Shown one piece after another: positions 1-16,062 of a stretch of 64,000 nucleotides of DNA. Both the position numbers and the translations under genes were made by a program. Origin of the DNA: Cryptomeria japonica (lineage: Eukaryota > Streptophyta > Pinopsida > Cupressales > Cupressaceae); the NCBI RefSeq assembly GCF_030272615.1, contig NC_081412.1, forward strand, positions 21,656,432-21,720,431, in the 5' to 3' direction. Under the pieces are notes generated by a model, which made no database searches, had not been told where the DNA came from, and saw only the letters and a list, made by a program, of their open reading frames with translations. Positions within the stretch are counted from its first letter, which is position 1, and every line of letters begins with the position of its first letter.

Positions 1-527
1 TTTGGTTTAATCTCATACTAGAAAGCTTATCAAATTAGTCTCAATCTATTAGAAAGTTAGTATTTATCTTGGAATTTTTTTTTCTTTTGTTGTCTAAAAA
101 TGGTGGTATCTACAAATACTAATGGAGTTTGGTGTGTGAGGAAATTTGGTTTAGTCAAATCCTTTAGATTGATTTAATGAAGAACAAATTTGAAGACAAC
201 TTAAACCTAAAAGATGCCCAATCTATCACTATTGTTGTATATCTTAAAGTGAGTTGATTTGGTGATGATGCAATTAATGTTTGGTACTAATGAATTATTA
301 GATGTCAATGGATCATATTAGATTGCTAAAATGAATGAGTTTTTTTTTCTCTTCTAAAAACACCACACTATGCGAAATCATACATTTGGTGCTTGAGTTT
401 GACAACTAATGATCAATTTAAGTTGTTAAAGTTATGAAATCCATGAGAGGTGGTGGCAAGACATAACTAGAGGGTGAATCCAAGAAGTCTTAACTATTAA
501 GAATTGGTTCTTGCTCCATAATGGAAC
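1..527. other. AT-rich sequence, nothing recognised
   Basis: No open frame, RNA gene or terminal repeat that I can support. It lies just beyond the T-rich run taken as the tail of the neighbouring antisense LINE, so it is probably the older flank of that insertion. Confidence 0.5.
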
Positions 528-3500
528 CTTTTTTTATTTTTTATTATCCTTTTTCAATAAAATAATTTAATAAATAAATTAGCCTTCGGTAAAAATATTA
601 TTGGAACAATGGAAGAAATAAAGTATACAAGAAGAGGGCAATCAAGACATTGCCAAAAAAGAAGTTACAACTATAATTGTATCAACTACCAAAACAAAAC
701 AATCATCCCTCAAACAGAAGCTAGTATAACAACTAATCATAGGTACGCACCAGGAGTAGTACAAAATTGGACTAAACAGTAGCATTGAATAAAAAAATTA
801 AATTGAATTTACAATTGATTAGAACCAGCCCTCAAACAAAAATAAATATGACAAGTTGTCCAAGGCTTGCAAAAGGAGTTACATACATTACAAGACATAA
901 CAAAAGTATTACAATCTAAATTTAAAATGACTTTGTAGTTGATTAGAACAAAAGATATCTTCTTTGTGCAACCTAAGGACTTGAAGTTTAATTTTGTTTA
1001 AATGAACGTTGGTCTTCGACTACTTCTTAGAGACCCCCTTGTAGTTGAAAACAAAGCAAGAACTTTTGAAACAAGGTGTTAGAGTAAAAATTTAGTGTTT
1101 TTTGTCTCTCAATGAAACAATTGATTTGATAAAATAGTCAAACAACTGTATTTCAAAATATTAAGAAAAACAAAATGTCTCATAGTATTTACCACCACAT
1201 TATTATGGATTCCAAGACACAAAATAAGAACTTTCCAACCCAACCCATTCTTGAATATATAGCGAGAAAGTGATTGACGATAGCCTTCCATTTCCTTTTA
1301 GCAAACTAGAAATCCAAAAAATTATCTTTTATGCTCTCATTATGTTGGCAAAACAGGTATTTGGTTGGTTGAACTATCATACATGTCAACATATCTCCAA
1401 CAAGTAGTTTGAAATGTAGGAATTTCCAAGCCAACATTTGAGCATTAACATCATCTCTGGACCTCCAAATTTGGTCATTCAACCTCATCCATGTATGTTC
1501 ATGAAGCCTGCATTTCCATTTCTAGTTTAATCTTTGGATTTAATGACATGCTTGCAACGAGGCTTAAGTAAATTTTCTTTAAAAGAAATAGAAAGGGAAC
1601 TTGGAAAGCTACAATTAGTCTTTGCAGAAACTGCATTGTAAGGGAGTGTAAAGCTTCATAATAATGTTCATTGACACAAGAGATTTGACAAAAATCAAGA
1701 ACCCTTTAGACTTGTTATTCAATTGAAACATGTTATTAGACCTTAGCTACGAAGCCCGGTCTAAAGAATTAAAATCTTGTATATCACCAAAGTGTTTAAC
1801 CCTTTATTTGAATAACTAATAAACTTGAAAAGCACCAACAAGGGGTAAATCATGGTACTATATTAACCTACTCCACCAAATGGAAGAAGAAAAGATAAAC
1901 CTATGTTGCAAGGAAGGGTCTTTCCAATTTAAACAAATGCAGATTGATTGCCATGCTTTTTGGAGGTGGATTGAAGAGGAAAAGCTACCCTCAAATAGAA
2001 GAAAGATTTTATCAACCAATCTAACATCATACCATTTATTTATTATAACAGTAAAGTTAATGTGATGCCAAACCAAACATTTCCAAGTTTCCTCTCTTGA
2101 AACAACCCTAACTATCCATTTGGCAGAAAGAAAAATACCTTTAGTCCTAGGATCTAACAGGCCCAAACCTCCTTTACCTTTGTCTTGAACACAATGCAAC
2201 CATGAAATAGACTTAAAATTAGCTTTTCCATCGCAACTAAACAGTAAACAATGACAAATTATTTTATTAAGTCCTCATATCCCTTCTTGGAAGACATCCA
2301 ACAAGAGGAATAACACACATGTGAAGCAAGAAATATATTGTTAACGACTTGAACTTTGCTAGCTAATGGGAAAAAATATTTTCTTGATTCTAAAGTCTAT
2401 TTTTAAGCTTAGTAATAAACTAGCTTAATATCGAGAGATATTTTCATGCTTAATATGTTCCCATTCTTTAGGAATCCAATGTGGTACCAAATCAAACTGA
2501 ATGAATAAAAAAAAATTATGATGAGCAATTTGAGATCTCAAAACTGGGCACTATAAGGTTTAATACCTCTAGCTCATTATTAATTTCTTATTCGATTTTT
2601 TTGTAGAAAGGTCACACTATCCGCATCATGTGAACTATGGATAGCCATATTGTTGGGAATGAAAATGTCTTTTATCAAGTTCATTTTTCTAAACATTTAC
2701 AATAGATAACCAAGCATATAAGAAACAAGAACATAAGGAATGGAGTCAATAGAAAACCCTATTAAATTGAAATTTTTAGAGGGAAATATTCAAATAGTGA
2801 GTTATTAATCACCAATTGAGCATGGGCATCTTGGAATATCATTTGAACAAGTTTACATAAATTGGTAACAAAACCCAATCACTACAACACTTTAAGGATA
2901 AAGCTCCATCACATTCTATCATAATCTTTCTCAAAATCAAGTTTGACAAGAAAAGCATTTTAACCCAATTGTTGTGCCCACTCGCTATTTTTCCAACCTA
3001 GCACAAGGTTATTGAGGATGAATCTTCCACCAAAGAACCCTATTTTCTATGGATTAACTATCTCTTTCACTGCTAGTTTTATCTTTGTAATTAAGACTTT
3101 ATCTATGATTTTATAAGAAGTGTTAAGAAAGGTAATAGGGAATTAGCCCAAGATAGTATCTTTGTTATTCCCCTTTGGAATAATCTTCACAAGGACCTTG
3201 TTAATGTTAATCCCTAAAGATCCTTGGTCAAAATCCTACAAGTATAGAAGATAAAAAACCTCTTTAATATGTTGCCATATAGCTTGATAAAACTCGACTA
3301 AGAGCCCATCAATTCTAAGACTTTCATTGGGAGGGCCATTGAAAACAAAGCATGCTCAAGGTCTTCAATAGATAGCTCATGATCCAGAAAGAAGTTATAC
3401 TCAAATTCCACCTTTTTTAGGAATATATTCTTTAATAATGTTCTCCAATGTTAATTTCACATCCTGCCAATGAGACCTCTCTCTAAATATAGATTCTCAT

Positions 3501-4533
3501 TAAAAATTTGAAAAGTAAATTTCATCTCTTCAAGATTCATGTGAACGTGACTAATTTCATCCTAAACAACTCCAAATATATATTATCATGTTTATAATTT
3601 AAAAATCAGTGTATTTGGAGATCTTATTTCCTTCTTTGATCTAGTTTAATTTGGCCTAATTTTAGCTCCTTGACCTTTATAAATGTCAATTTAATGAATA
3701 TCAATGTTAATTATGGCTATAAAATTTTGAATGTTGAAATTATTTGGGTTTGAATTGAATTTTTTTGGGTATGTTTTATCTTCCATTGAAGAGACTTTTC
3801 AAGTTACACTTTTGTTACCAAGCCAATCTTTTAGCAAAGACACTTAAGAATTCAACACACGTGAAATAGCATACTGCCACCATTCTCTATAAGAATCTCC
3901 ATTTTTTGGCCTAGATAAATAATTCCATATGCCAACCAGCACAACTATATAAGAGGGTTTTAAAGGTGTGAAATAGTATGTTTATAAGGTAGTTAAGAAT
4001 CTGCACTTCTTAAACCAGTACCTAAGGTTGAACAAATAATGGGGAAATTATCCAAGAGGGTGGTAGAGTAATCAACATTTATGTAATTACCATTGGAGAC
4101 TTGATATAATTGCAAGTTGGGAGATATATAAAACTTGTCTAACCTTCTAAGATTTCTATCGTCACTAAGTTTGCAATTAGACCAAGTGTACTAAAATTAA
4201 GTACATGACCGGTGAATTTATTGTGGATAGGATCAATAACCTAATAGAATTGTGATAATTTAACCATTTATCGAACTTAACATCACTCATCTTAACATGG
4301 CTTGATTAGCCATGATCTTTAGAAAATTCCACCATATTAATATCACCACCAGTAACCCAATCAACATTTGGAAGAACTCTAGCCATCCAATCCCAAATCT
4401 CACATTTCTCTTTTACATTATTAGGAGCATAAACTAAAAAAAAATAACAAGTTGGTCATTGATAAAAGTCAACCCACACACAACTATGTGAAGGATCCTC
4501 ACCTTTATCAATTACAAACTTGTTCATCCATAA
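528..4533 (-). mobile_element. Decayed antisense LINE, 3' part (ORF2)
   Basis: Read on the minus strand, scattered fragments line up in LINE ORF2 order. Near 4490-4320 is the endonuclease with a GGDINMVE motif (compare GGDFNMVE in the LINE at 59.9 kb). Near 3330-2900 is reverse transcriptase, including motif A as KLDFEKDYDR. At 2199-1858 a segment contains GKGGLGLLDP, the usual post-RT motif, and at 1490-1110 there are zf-RVT-like remnants. Many stops and frameshifts make it a dead copy. The T-rich run near 528-545 would be the antisense poly(A) tail. The 5' end is cut by the large LTR element that begins at 4534; the missing endonuclease N-terminus continues beyond 42389. The RT and endonuclease assignments rest on motifs, the fine boundaries on inference. 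Confidence 0.8.
1858..2199 (-). pseudogene. LINE ORF2 fragment after the RT domain
   Basis: This is the longest open stretch of the antisense LINE, 113 codons. It begins with a Trp/Cys-flanked GKGGLGLLDP motif followed by FLSAKWIVR, as in the segment of plant LINE ORF2 proteins between RT and the zf-RVT zinc-binding domain. The equivalent place in the LINE near 62 kb reads GGMGLKDLK followed by AAKWICK. It is closed by a stop and has no start of its own, so it is a relic of the ORF2 protein, not a gene. Confidence 0.75.
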
Positions 4534-7500
4534 TGCAATGCCTCTCCCTGACTCATCCTTTGTGAAAGGATGTGATAAACACTTTTATATTTGTGCTTTG
4601 ATAGTCTCCTTGACATTAGTCCCTCCTAGAATTGTATTTTTATTTATGCATTGATAGACATATATAGACTCTCATGTGATGCTTTCATTTCTATCTCAGA
4701 TGATATTGATGATGCTAGATACTTTATATGGACATATGATATTTGATTACTTATGAGGATGATTGATACATCTTGGACTATATTGATGATGAACCTATAT
4801 TTGACGATTTATATGTGTTCATTATTCATGATGAATCATATTGCCTATGGGATTTTTATGGTAATATGATTATGCTAACCCTACTCCATGATCATGATGA
4901 TTGAGTTGATGCTATGATGATTGTGATTGTCTTCTAGTGTCTTTGTGATTACATATGATGTCATACCACTCATTGCGAGCACGATATGATGTTGCCATTC
5001 TCTATCACTTGCCTGATTACTAATGATGTATATGTGTTGTATATATGTTGTATTGCATTTAGTGGTGGATGTAGGTTTGCAAGTACTAGACATCGACTCC
5101 ACTTGGTCTCACAGGTCTGAGCGTGTCTTTATCCCAATGGAAAATTGCTGGAGATGGCATGTGTTTCCCTCCTACACTCTAGTCTTAAGTTGTTCGCCTT
5201 GTTGGTTTTGTCTTGTGGCGCAAGTCGATGGTTAGAGTTTTGTGTTGTTGTTTGACCCCATGTCGGGTTGTCTTGAGGTGATTGTATGCGATTAATATTT
5301 AATTAGCATTTGATTAATATAGCATTAATATTATAGTTTATTTATTATTTGGATGACTATTTAATATTTATTTCTTTTGGCTTGGTTAATGATTAATTGA
5401 GCTTGATTTATTTAATTAATTGATTTATTGTTGTTGGTTATTTATTATTTATTTATTGTTTAATTATGATTTATTATTTATTTGATTTGATTTAATTATT
5501 GTTAGTTAATTGATTAATCATTGTGGAGTTTATTTATATAGTTTTATTTGATTTATTATACTAATGTTATTAAATATATATTAACCTTTGTTATTACATG
5601 GTTATGGGATATATGATATAACCTACCTACCCTTTTACCCTATTGGTTGAATAGTGGGAGGTAAGTAAATAATACTATTAAATATTACTTGCCTCGATAT
5701 TATGCATGGTAGGTATTTAATATATAGTTTTATGGAATATTTTGATTGGTGGGTGATATTCTATAGTTTTGAATTAATTGTCTATTTATTGAGCTTTCTT
5801 GGAATGTTGTCAGGTTACCATTCAGGAGCATTTTGATTGCATTTGGAGATTTTATTTCATTGAAGCTTGGATTGTTGAAGATTTGTTGATTTCATCTAAA
5901 TATTTCATGGTTGGATTCGCGTGATTTTTTTTCTCTTCATCAAGTTATTTTCTTGCCATGGTTGTGACTTCCAGGTTGGAGCTTTGGTTTCTCCCTCTGC
6001 AATTTTATTTGAAAAGTTTGTTTACAATGTGTTTTTTGAAAGATTATATGTCCAGGATGATTTTAGTGCTTAATATTTCATTCTTGGGTTTGGGGAAATG
6101 GTTTCATTTGTTTAAGAATATATAGATATAGATGTGTGTGTGTGTGTGTAAAAATCTAGAAATGTAGTATTGTCGAAGATGTTTATTCTGCATATTGTCT
6201 TTATTAATTTATGCATTTCCTTCCTTCCTTGTATTCTTGTTGGGATTTAATATTCCTTTGTATTGTTGTTTTGTCTCCCATTATAATATTTTGGATCTCC
6301 ATGAGTTTTTGTGTGGGCTTAATGCATTTCTGTACAAGTCTGTGTAAAGGAAGTGTGTGGATTTGATGTTGGAATCCATTTGTGTGGCTTGTGAATCCAA
6401 TTTTTATGTTTTCAAGGCATTATTTTTTCCTCTCTCACCTTTTGGGAGCTTCATCTATTCAATTTGTGAGCCCATGAGCAATTCTAGGTAGTTTTGTCAA
6501 TCCATTTGTCCGTTTTCATTGATTTTGCTCTCTGAACCCAAAACGCTGAAATACGGCACCAAAACGCTAAAAGATTACATTGATGCGCTAGAGAATGACC
6601 TCTATGCACTAATATATCTCCCAAATGCGCTAAACTAGGTTTTTGATGCATTGTTCTGCCATGAGTTACCAGATTTGTTAGTTAGGTCTTGTGAAGTCAC
6701 TTTTCTGGATTTTGGGCTTTTACCAAAGGCTTCTTGTGATTGGTTTGATGTTGTCAGAGGTGTCTTTTATTTGATTTTTATCCTTTCATTATTATTTTTG
6801 AGCTCCGGTGGGATGTTTTGTGCGCTATTGTTGAGGGTATTTCTTATATGTTGATTTGCTTGAGTAAGAGGAAGAAAGCCTCATTATTGAGGAATGTTTC
6901 TCAGAGATCCAATGGGATGATTATGCCTCACTTTTGAGGATGGGAATTTATTTTGGATTATATTTTATCTATATATTTTCCTTGTTCCATTGTTGTATTG
7001 ATTTGGTGGAGGCTCTTGCTTTGCATATGGGTGTATGATTCATTTTATGTTTCAGTATGTATCAGCGATATTGTAACTGTATTTATGTTCTTGGAGAGCC
7101 TTCATGATGTTGTTGTGATGTTCTTTATGGTTTATGTATCACCCTAATTTATTGGTCCATGATTAGGGGGAGTGGGCTCTTGCATGTGTAGGACCAGGGT
7201 CATGAGCAATAGACCTCTAGGAAGGGGTCTAGACTAGATGGAAGCACACGAAGAGTTTTCTTTTGTAATTACAAGTGATAGCCTTAATAAATTGATTAGT
7301 GGGTTGGGTAATTAGGAATTCACTTAATCAATATAATTAATTTGAGCTTGTGCCCCAATGGAGAGTCCTAGGAAGGTTGGTTTGGGATCCAAGATTGGGA
7401 AGATCGTTGGAGCAGTGAACCGGCCTCCCTTATTTGGCTCCAAGGCTGAGACGGATTCCACATGAGGCTAGCATGTGATGAAACTCTTCCCTAAATGTGT

Positions 7501-8682
7501 CCATTATCCTTATACCTTGATTGTTGATTATGCCTCTGGGAGTTTATTGATTTATGGTTAGCCTTGTGTTGTGATTTGATTCATTGTTTATGGTTGTTAT
7601 CTGGTGGATGTCTTGTTGAGTCCATTGGTCTTTAGGTTTCAGCCTAGGTCTTGAGTGTGAGTTGGAACCCTATGTTATCTCCTAGCACAGAGGGTGGTTC
7701 CTATTTGGTTCCACATGGTCGGGTGGTTTGATTCCCTCTTCCATTGGGATGCTCTTCATTGGATGGTAGTGTGTGTGGATATGGAATTCTATGGTTCTTC
7801 ATTATGCGGATAGATGTGGAGTTGAATTATATGTATTGAGATAGTTATTTGTTTATGATGATATTGTAAATGTAGAAGAGACTATGTACTTGAACCATGT
7901 ATACTTATGTAATAGGACAAGCTGATGTAGAGACTATGATCTTGTAATGGAACGAGCTGATGTATTCAATGTATGGTTCATGTTGTAAGAATGTTCATTA
8001 TGTTAATATTGAGATCTTATGTTGGATTAGGTAATTCGATGATTAGATTATATGAATTCTTGTTGCATCAAATGGTTCTTGAATTGGTCTAGTAGCATGA
8101 GATCCTAATTGGAAAGAAGTTTAGTATTTGTTGTTATAATCTTCCATATATTTGTAGATAGTAGCCTTGATGAAAATGTATAATGGTTATTTTTAAGGAT
8201 GTAATCTAGTTCAAATTGTAAAAGAAGGATATATATATATATAATTAGGAACGTTTGATTTGGTGCTTTAAAATGAACTTAGAAAGTTAATGGGGTTATG
8301 AAGATAGGCATTTGATAACTCATAATCTCATGGTAGGAAGAAAGTAATTGAGTAGGAGTTAAATGAAATGGATGTTAATGAATACTTGTGTTAATGTGTT
8401 GTTGCTAGTAAGTAGTGACATTGAAATACCGTAGGGAATGAGTGAATGAATGAAAGATTAGGTGCAAGCATTGAGATGATAATTGTTATGATGTTATTCC
8501 TGCATGCTTTGTTTGTTGTTATGGATATGATTAAGTTCATAATGTTTCATGCATTTCATGTGATGTTAATCTAAGATTTGGAGTAATGATAGTTTACTAT
8601 GTTGCATTAGTAGACGTTTTTAAAAAAATTATCTCTATTTGTTAGTTAGTTTAGCCATTTCTCTAGGGTATTTTGGTGGGCA
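4534..8682 (+). repeat. 5' LTR of the LARD-like element
   Basis: Starts TGCAATGCC and ends GGTGGGCA. It is repeated at 30651-42389, where the copy is interrupted by a solo LTR and a copia-type element. The pair differs by many substitutions and small indels throughout (several percent by eye), clearly more than the gypsy LTRs nested inside, so this is an older insertion. It contains a (GT)n run near 6131-6150 and a cluster of GCGCTA-like motifs at 6541-6640. Short open frames inside it (for example 6651-6854 and 6953-7147) are not conserved in the other LTR and are not considered genes. Confidence 0.88.
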
Positions 8683-8689
8683 TCGAATT

Positions 8690-8701
8690 TGGTATCAAAG
8701 C
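8690..8701 (+). other. Primer-binding site, initiator-Met tRNA type (LARD)
   Basis: TGGTATCAAAGC lies 7 nt after the 5' LTR end. It differs by one base from TGGTATCAGAGC, the usual plant retrotransposon site complementary to the 3' end of initiator tRNA-Met. Confidence 0.85.
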
Positions 8702-12993
<4,292 letters not shown>

Positions 12994-12997
12994 TTTC

Positions 12998-13021
12998 TGG
13001 CGCCCACCATGGGGCTCGACC
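12998..13021 (+). other. Primer-binding site, tRNA-Lys(CUU) type
   Basis: TGGCGCCCACCATGGGGCTC and the following bases are complementary to the 3' end of plant tRNA-Lys(CUU) as I recall it, with about two mismatches in 24 positions. It begins four bases after the LTR. tRNA identity is from memory and should be checked against a tRNA set. Confidence 0.75.
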
Positions 13022-13079
13022 CCAAATAACAAATCGGTTTTTCAAAATAATCACTTGTGCAGGTCTGCGGGAAACAGGA

Positions 13080-13503
13080 ATCAGCGCGTGGGAAACATTC
13101 CCTAGCGCATCTGATTAACAGTCTAGCGCATCCCGCTCACTGTTTAGCACGTGGGGTCTATACTCTAGCGCTTAGAGTCCTTTCTTTAGCGAGTGACTCC
13201 CCCTAATATTTTCCTGTAGGTCTCGACGCGGGCGAAACACAGAGTAGCGCATGCAATAAATAGAATAGCGCATCTGATCAATAGTTCAACGCTTGTAGAC
13301 CATCATCCAGCGCGTACATTTCAAACGTTAGCGCATCATATTTCTAATTTTCCTGCAAGACTCAGCGCGGGAAAGAGAAAAAGACAGAACATCGCTTCCA
13401 ACACACAGAATAGCGCATACAGAAAACAGAGTAGCGTGTTGATCTTTAAGTTTAGCGCATCAAAAATATATTGTAGCGCATGCAGTTTATTATTTAGTGC
13501 ATC
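13080..13503 (+). repeat. TAGCGC(A/G)T motif array, leader block 1
   Basis: About 19 copies of a 7-9 base core, TAGCGCAT or TAGCGCGT with variants such as TAGCACGT, are spaced roughly every 20-25 bp in otherwise non-repetitive spacer. The block begins soon after the primer site. All copies point the same way. Confidence 0.85.
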
Positions 13504-14699
13504 GAAGACAGAAACAAACATTGTAACCGGAACTGAAATTTTAGACTTGTTGAAGTCCACAAAATCCTCCGTTTTTCCTAACTATTGTGGTGGTATTTTG
13601 CAGGGTTCTAATAGTTTCTTGCAGGTGAAGCAGGGGATTTTATTTTTAAAAAACGATTTCTTTTGTTGACCGCCAAATCGAAAATTTTGCTTTGTTGACC
13701 AAAATTTATTTTCCTAGATCAGAAAATCATTGCTTTAGAAAGGATAAAATGAACACCATGTGGTTGTGGAGCAACATCTCCACATAGATTTTAACAAATC
13801 ACTGATTTGAAAGGATAAAATAAACCAAATTGATTGCTTTGTCTTGAAAGTGGAAGGAATATGCTCTCCCCTTAACTGGGTGATCAAAAATCCAGACCAC
13901 TCTTACAGCTTTCAGTACTTCAAGCATTACATCCTTTAGTAGGCCTGCCTTCCCGAGGAGTTGCAATCAACTCTTAAAGCCATTTATGGCCGGTGTGAAG
14001 GGAACGACCTAAGTGGGGAACGGCTTTGACGCCAAGAATTCCAACCCACTATAATCAAATGTGGAAAGTGACGAAAGTCCTTTTCAACGGTTGCGCACAG
14101 TGATTAGCCTTCCCCCAGTATCCTTGAGATACGTAAAGCCTTTGTTCTAAAGGTTGGGAAGCCTCCTGAGGGAGTATATCACTGACGGCCGAACGGGAAG
14201 CCTGATTACGAACCATAGAAATAGAAACTTTGAGCCGAGTCAGTAACTAGACATTTATAACATCATAGTGCAAGGGTGGGGAAGAATCCGCCCCCAAGAT
14301 TACTCACCATATATCTCCCAAGATAACTACTCAATTGTGGAGCGATTCACTTTGGGTTAATTTCTGGCAAAAGGCCAAAAAAGGGGCGCCCTCTAGGGGG
14401 TGACACGGCTGTTTGAGCTAACGGAGTATCGAGACTAGTGGGCTATGATGTTATTTATGACCCTTGACTAAAGAGTCTTTCTGAAGTGTATTACTTGTAT
14501 CCAAACCTATTAAAACATTGGGGATTTGAACACATCCTCGCAGAACATACACTTTTTGTTAGATTAAGCAAAAATGGTTGTACTTTTTGTGCCGTGCTTA
14601 CATTTATTACCTCAGAAAATCATCCATCAAGCTTGAAAAATTCACAAAAAATTTCAAAATCGACAAAAACCGAACCAAAGAAAAATTATCAAAACAGTT

Positions 14700-15212
14700 T
14701 AGCGCATCAGAGCAATCTCTTAGCGCGTGGAATACTTCTATTAGCGCATCCAAACCTCAAGTTAGCGCGTTGGTTCAAAACAGTAGCATTTCTATCATAA
14801 GGCAAAACAGTGTAAAGTCCTTTAGCGCATCCGAAAAATAGTCTAGCACATGGAAGCTGCAGCTTAGCGCGTGGAAACCAAACATTAGCGCATAAAGTCA
14901 AACAGTTAGCGCGTCACAGGCCCAGGGTAGCGTGTAACTTTTTCAACAGTTAGACAACAATTTTTAAACAGTCCAAACTTTAGCGCGTGGAAGAAACAGC
15001 TTAGCGCGTGGAAACCAAAAATTAGCGCATGGAGTCAAACAGTTAGCGCGTAGAAGACCCAGGATAGCGCATAGATTTTTCAACATTTAGACAAAAATTT
15101 TCCATAGGTCCAAACTTTAGCGCGTGTCTCGGGGCAGCCTAGCACGTGTGCTTATTCTTGTAGCGCATCGAGAAATTTAGGTAGCGCATGTAGACTCTGT
15201 TCTAGCGCGTGA
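14700..15212 (+). repeat. TAGCGC(A/G)T motif array, leader block 2
   Basis: About 21 further copies in 510 bp, same orientation as block 1. Some spacers are themselves duplicated: the stretch with GTGGAAACCAAA around 14870-14930 recurs near 15003-15060. The block ends about 850 bp before the gag start. Confidence 0.85.
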
Positions 15213-15313
15213 TTTAAAATAGAAAAACAGAGAGCAAAACCGAAAAAATTTTGAAATTTCAAAAACATTTTTAGAAGCCTTTTTCATCAACAACCATTTT
15301 TCATCAAACCAGA

Positions 15314-15556
15314 GTGACAAACAAACCACTAAAACTATTTCTTGAGCTCAATTTGTGTCAAAACAAAAGTGTCAGAATCCTAAACGAATCGCACAATAGA
15401 AGATGTCTCTCTTATCATAATCCGGAAGATTTCATCATCAGTATCAACAAAATCCTTTACCATCTTACAGATTTTTATCTCAAAAACACTTGTTTAAAAT
15501 TTTCAAATTGTCAAATCCAGTTTTCAGATCAGGAAGCTTTTATCCATATCATTTGA
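15314..15556 (+). CDS. Small upstream frame in gypsy leader, unknown
   Basis: An 80-codon open frame between the motif array and gag. I see no recognised domain; it is rich in Asn, Leu, Lys and Ile. It could be chance in AT-rich DNA or part of an Ogre-like extra ORF upstream of gag. It is in a different frame from the next ORF. Confidence 0.25.
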   Translation: MTNKPLKLFLELNLCQNKSVRILNESHNRRCLSYHNPEDFIISINKILYHLTDFYLKNTCLKFSNCQIQFSDQEAFIHII

Positions 15557-15674
15557 CACGCTTTGTCGTGAAGGGGCATCTAAACCTTCACTCTGATAAA
15601 GTAAGATTTGAAAATTTTCAAACAAGAATCAACTGAATCCAAACAAATCAAAGGAAACCATTGATCACTCATGC

Positions 15675-16061
15675 ATGACTAATCCCCTTATTCTAAGAAG
15701 AAAGAGCCTCTATCGTAACATCACGTGTAAGAAACAACAACCTAGTTTTTCCAAATTCATCAAGAGAAATAAGTTTTTATACATCAATCGTCAACTCTTC
15801 AAATCTCATCGGGTATTCCTTCATCACGTCAGACGTTATATCCAAAACAAATCTAGCGAATTTGACAAAGAACCTTTGAAAACAAGAGCATACTGTCAAA
15901 AGTCTGCTTTTAATCAAACCATCAACCGCAGCGGAAAGATCAATCCAGCATTCTTGCCCGACGAGTGCATCACATATAACACATCTCGGCCAGAACCACC
16001 AACCCCCGAGCAACATATCAACGAGGCTTTTGTCCCTTTCATCACTGAAAGTTTCTACTAA
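15675..16061 (+). CDS. Putative extra ORF upstream of gag
   Basis: A 128-codon open frame starting at ATG 15675. It is basic in its first two thirds (many Arg and Lys), ends in a proline-rich segment with PEPPTPEQH, and has no stop although gag-pol downstream has several. Its TAA stop (16059-16061) is separated from the gag ATG (16063) by one base. Ogre/Tat elements are known to carry an extra ORF before gag, so this may be its counterpart; I recognise no domain. Coupling to gag by reinitiation is an inference from the spacing. Confidence 0.45.
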   Translation: MTNPLILRRKSLYRNITCKKQQPSFSKFIKRNKFLYINRQLFKSHRVFLHHVRRYIQNKSSEFDKEPLKTRAYCQKSAFNQTINRSGKINPAFLPDECITYNTSRPEPPTPEQHINEAFVPFITESFY

Positions 16062-16062
16062 A

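Noticed and set aside
4534-4560. Apparent extension of the LINE endonuclease (GRGIAL on the minus strand) past the LARD boundary
   Set aside because: The same bases are present at the start of the other LARD LTR (30651), so they belong to the LTR; the similarity is taken as coincidence.
6651-7147. Two plus-strand frames in the LARD 5' LTR
   Set aside because: They are not conserved as open frames in the matching 3' LTR and show no domain.
13080-13503. Possible CRISPR-like array
   Set aside because: The repeated unit is only 7-9 bases with variable spacing, in a plant retrotransposon leader; no cas genes.
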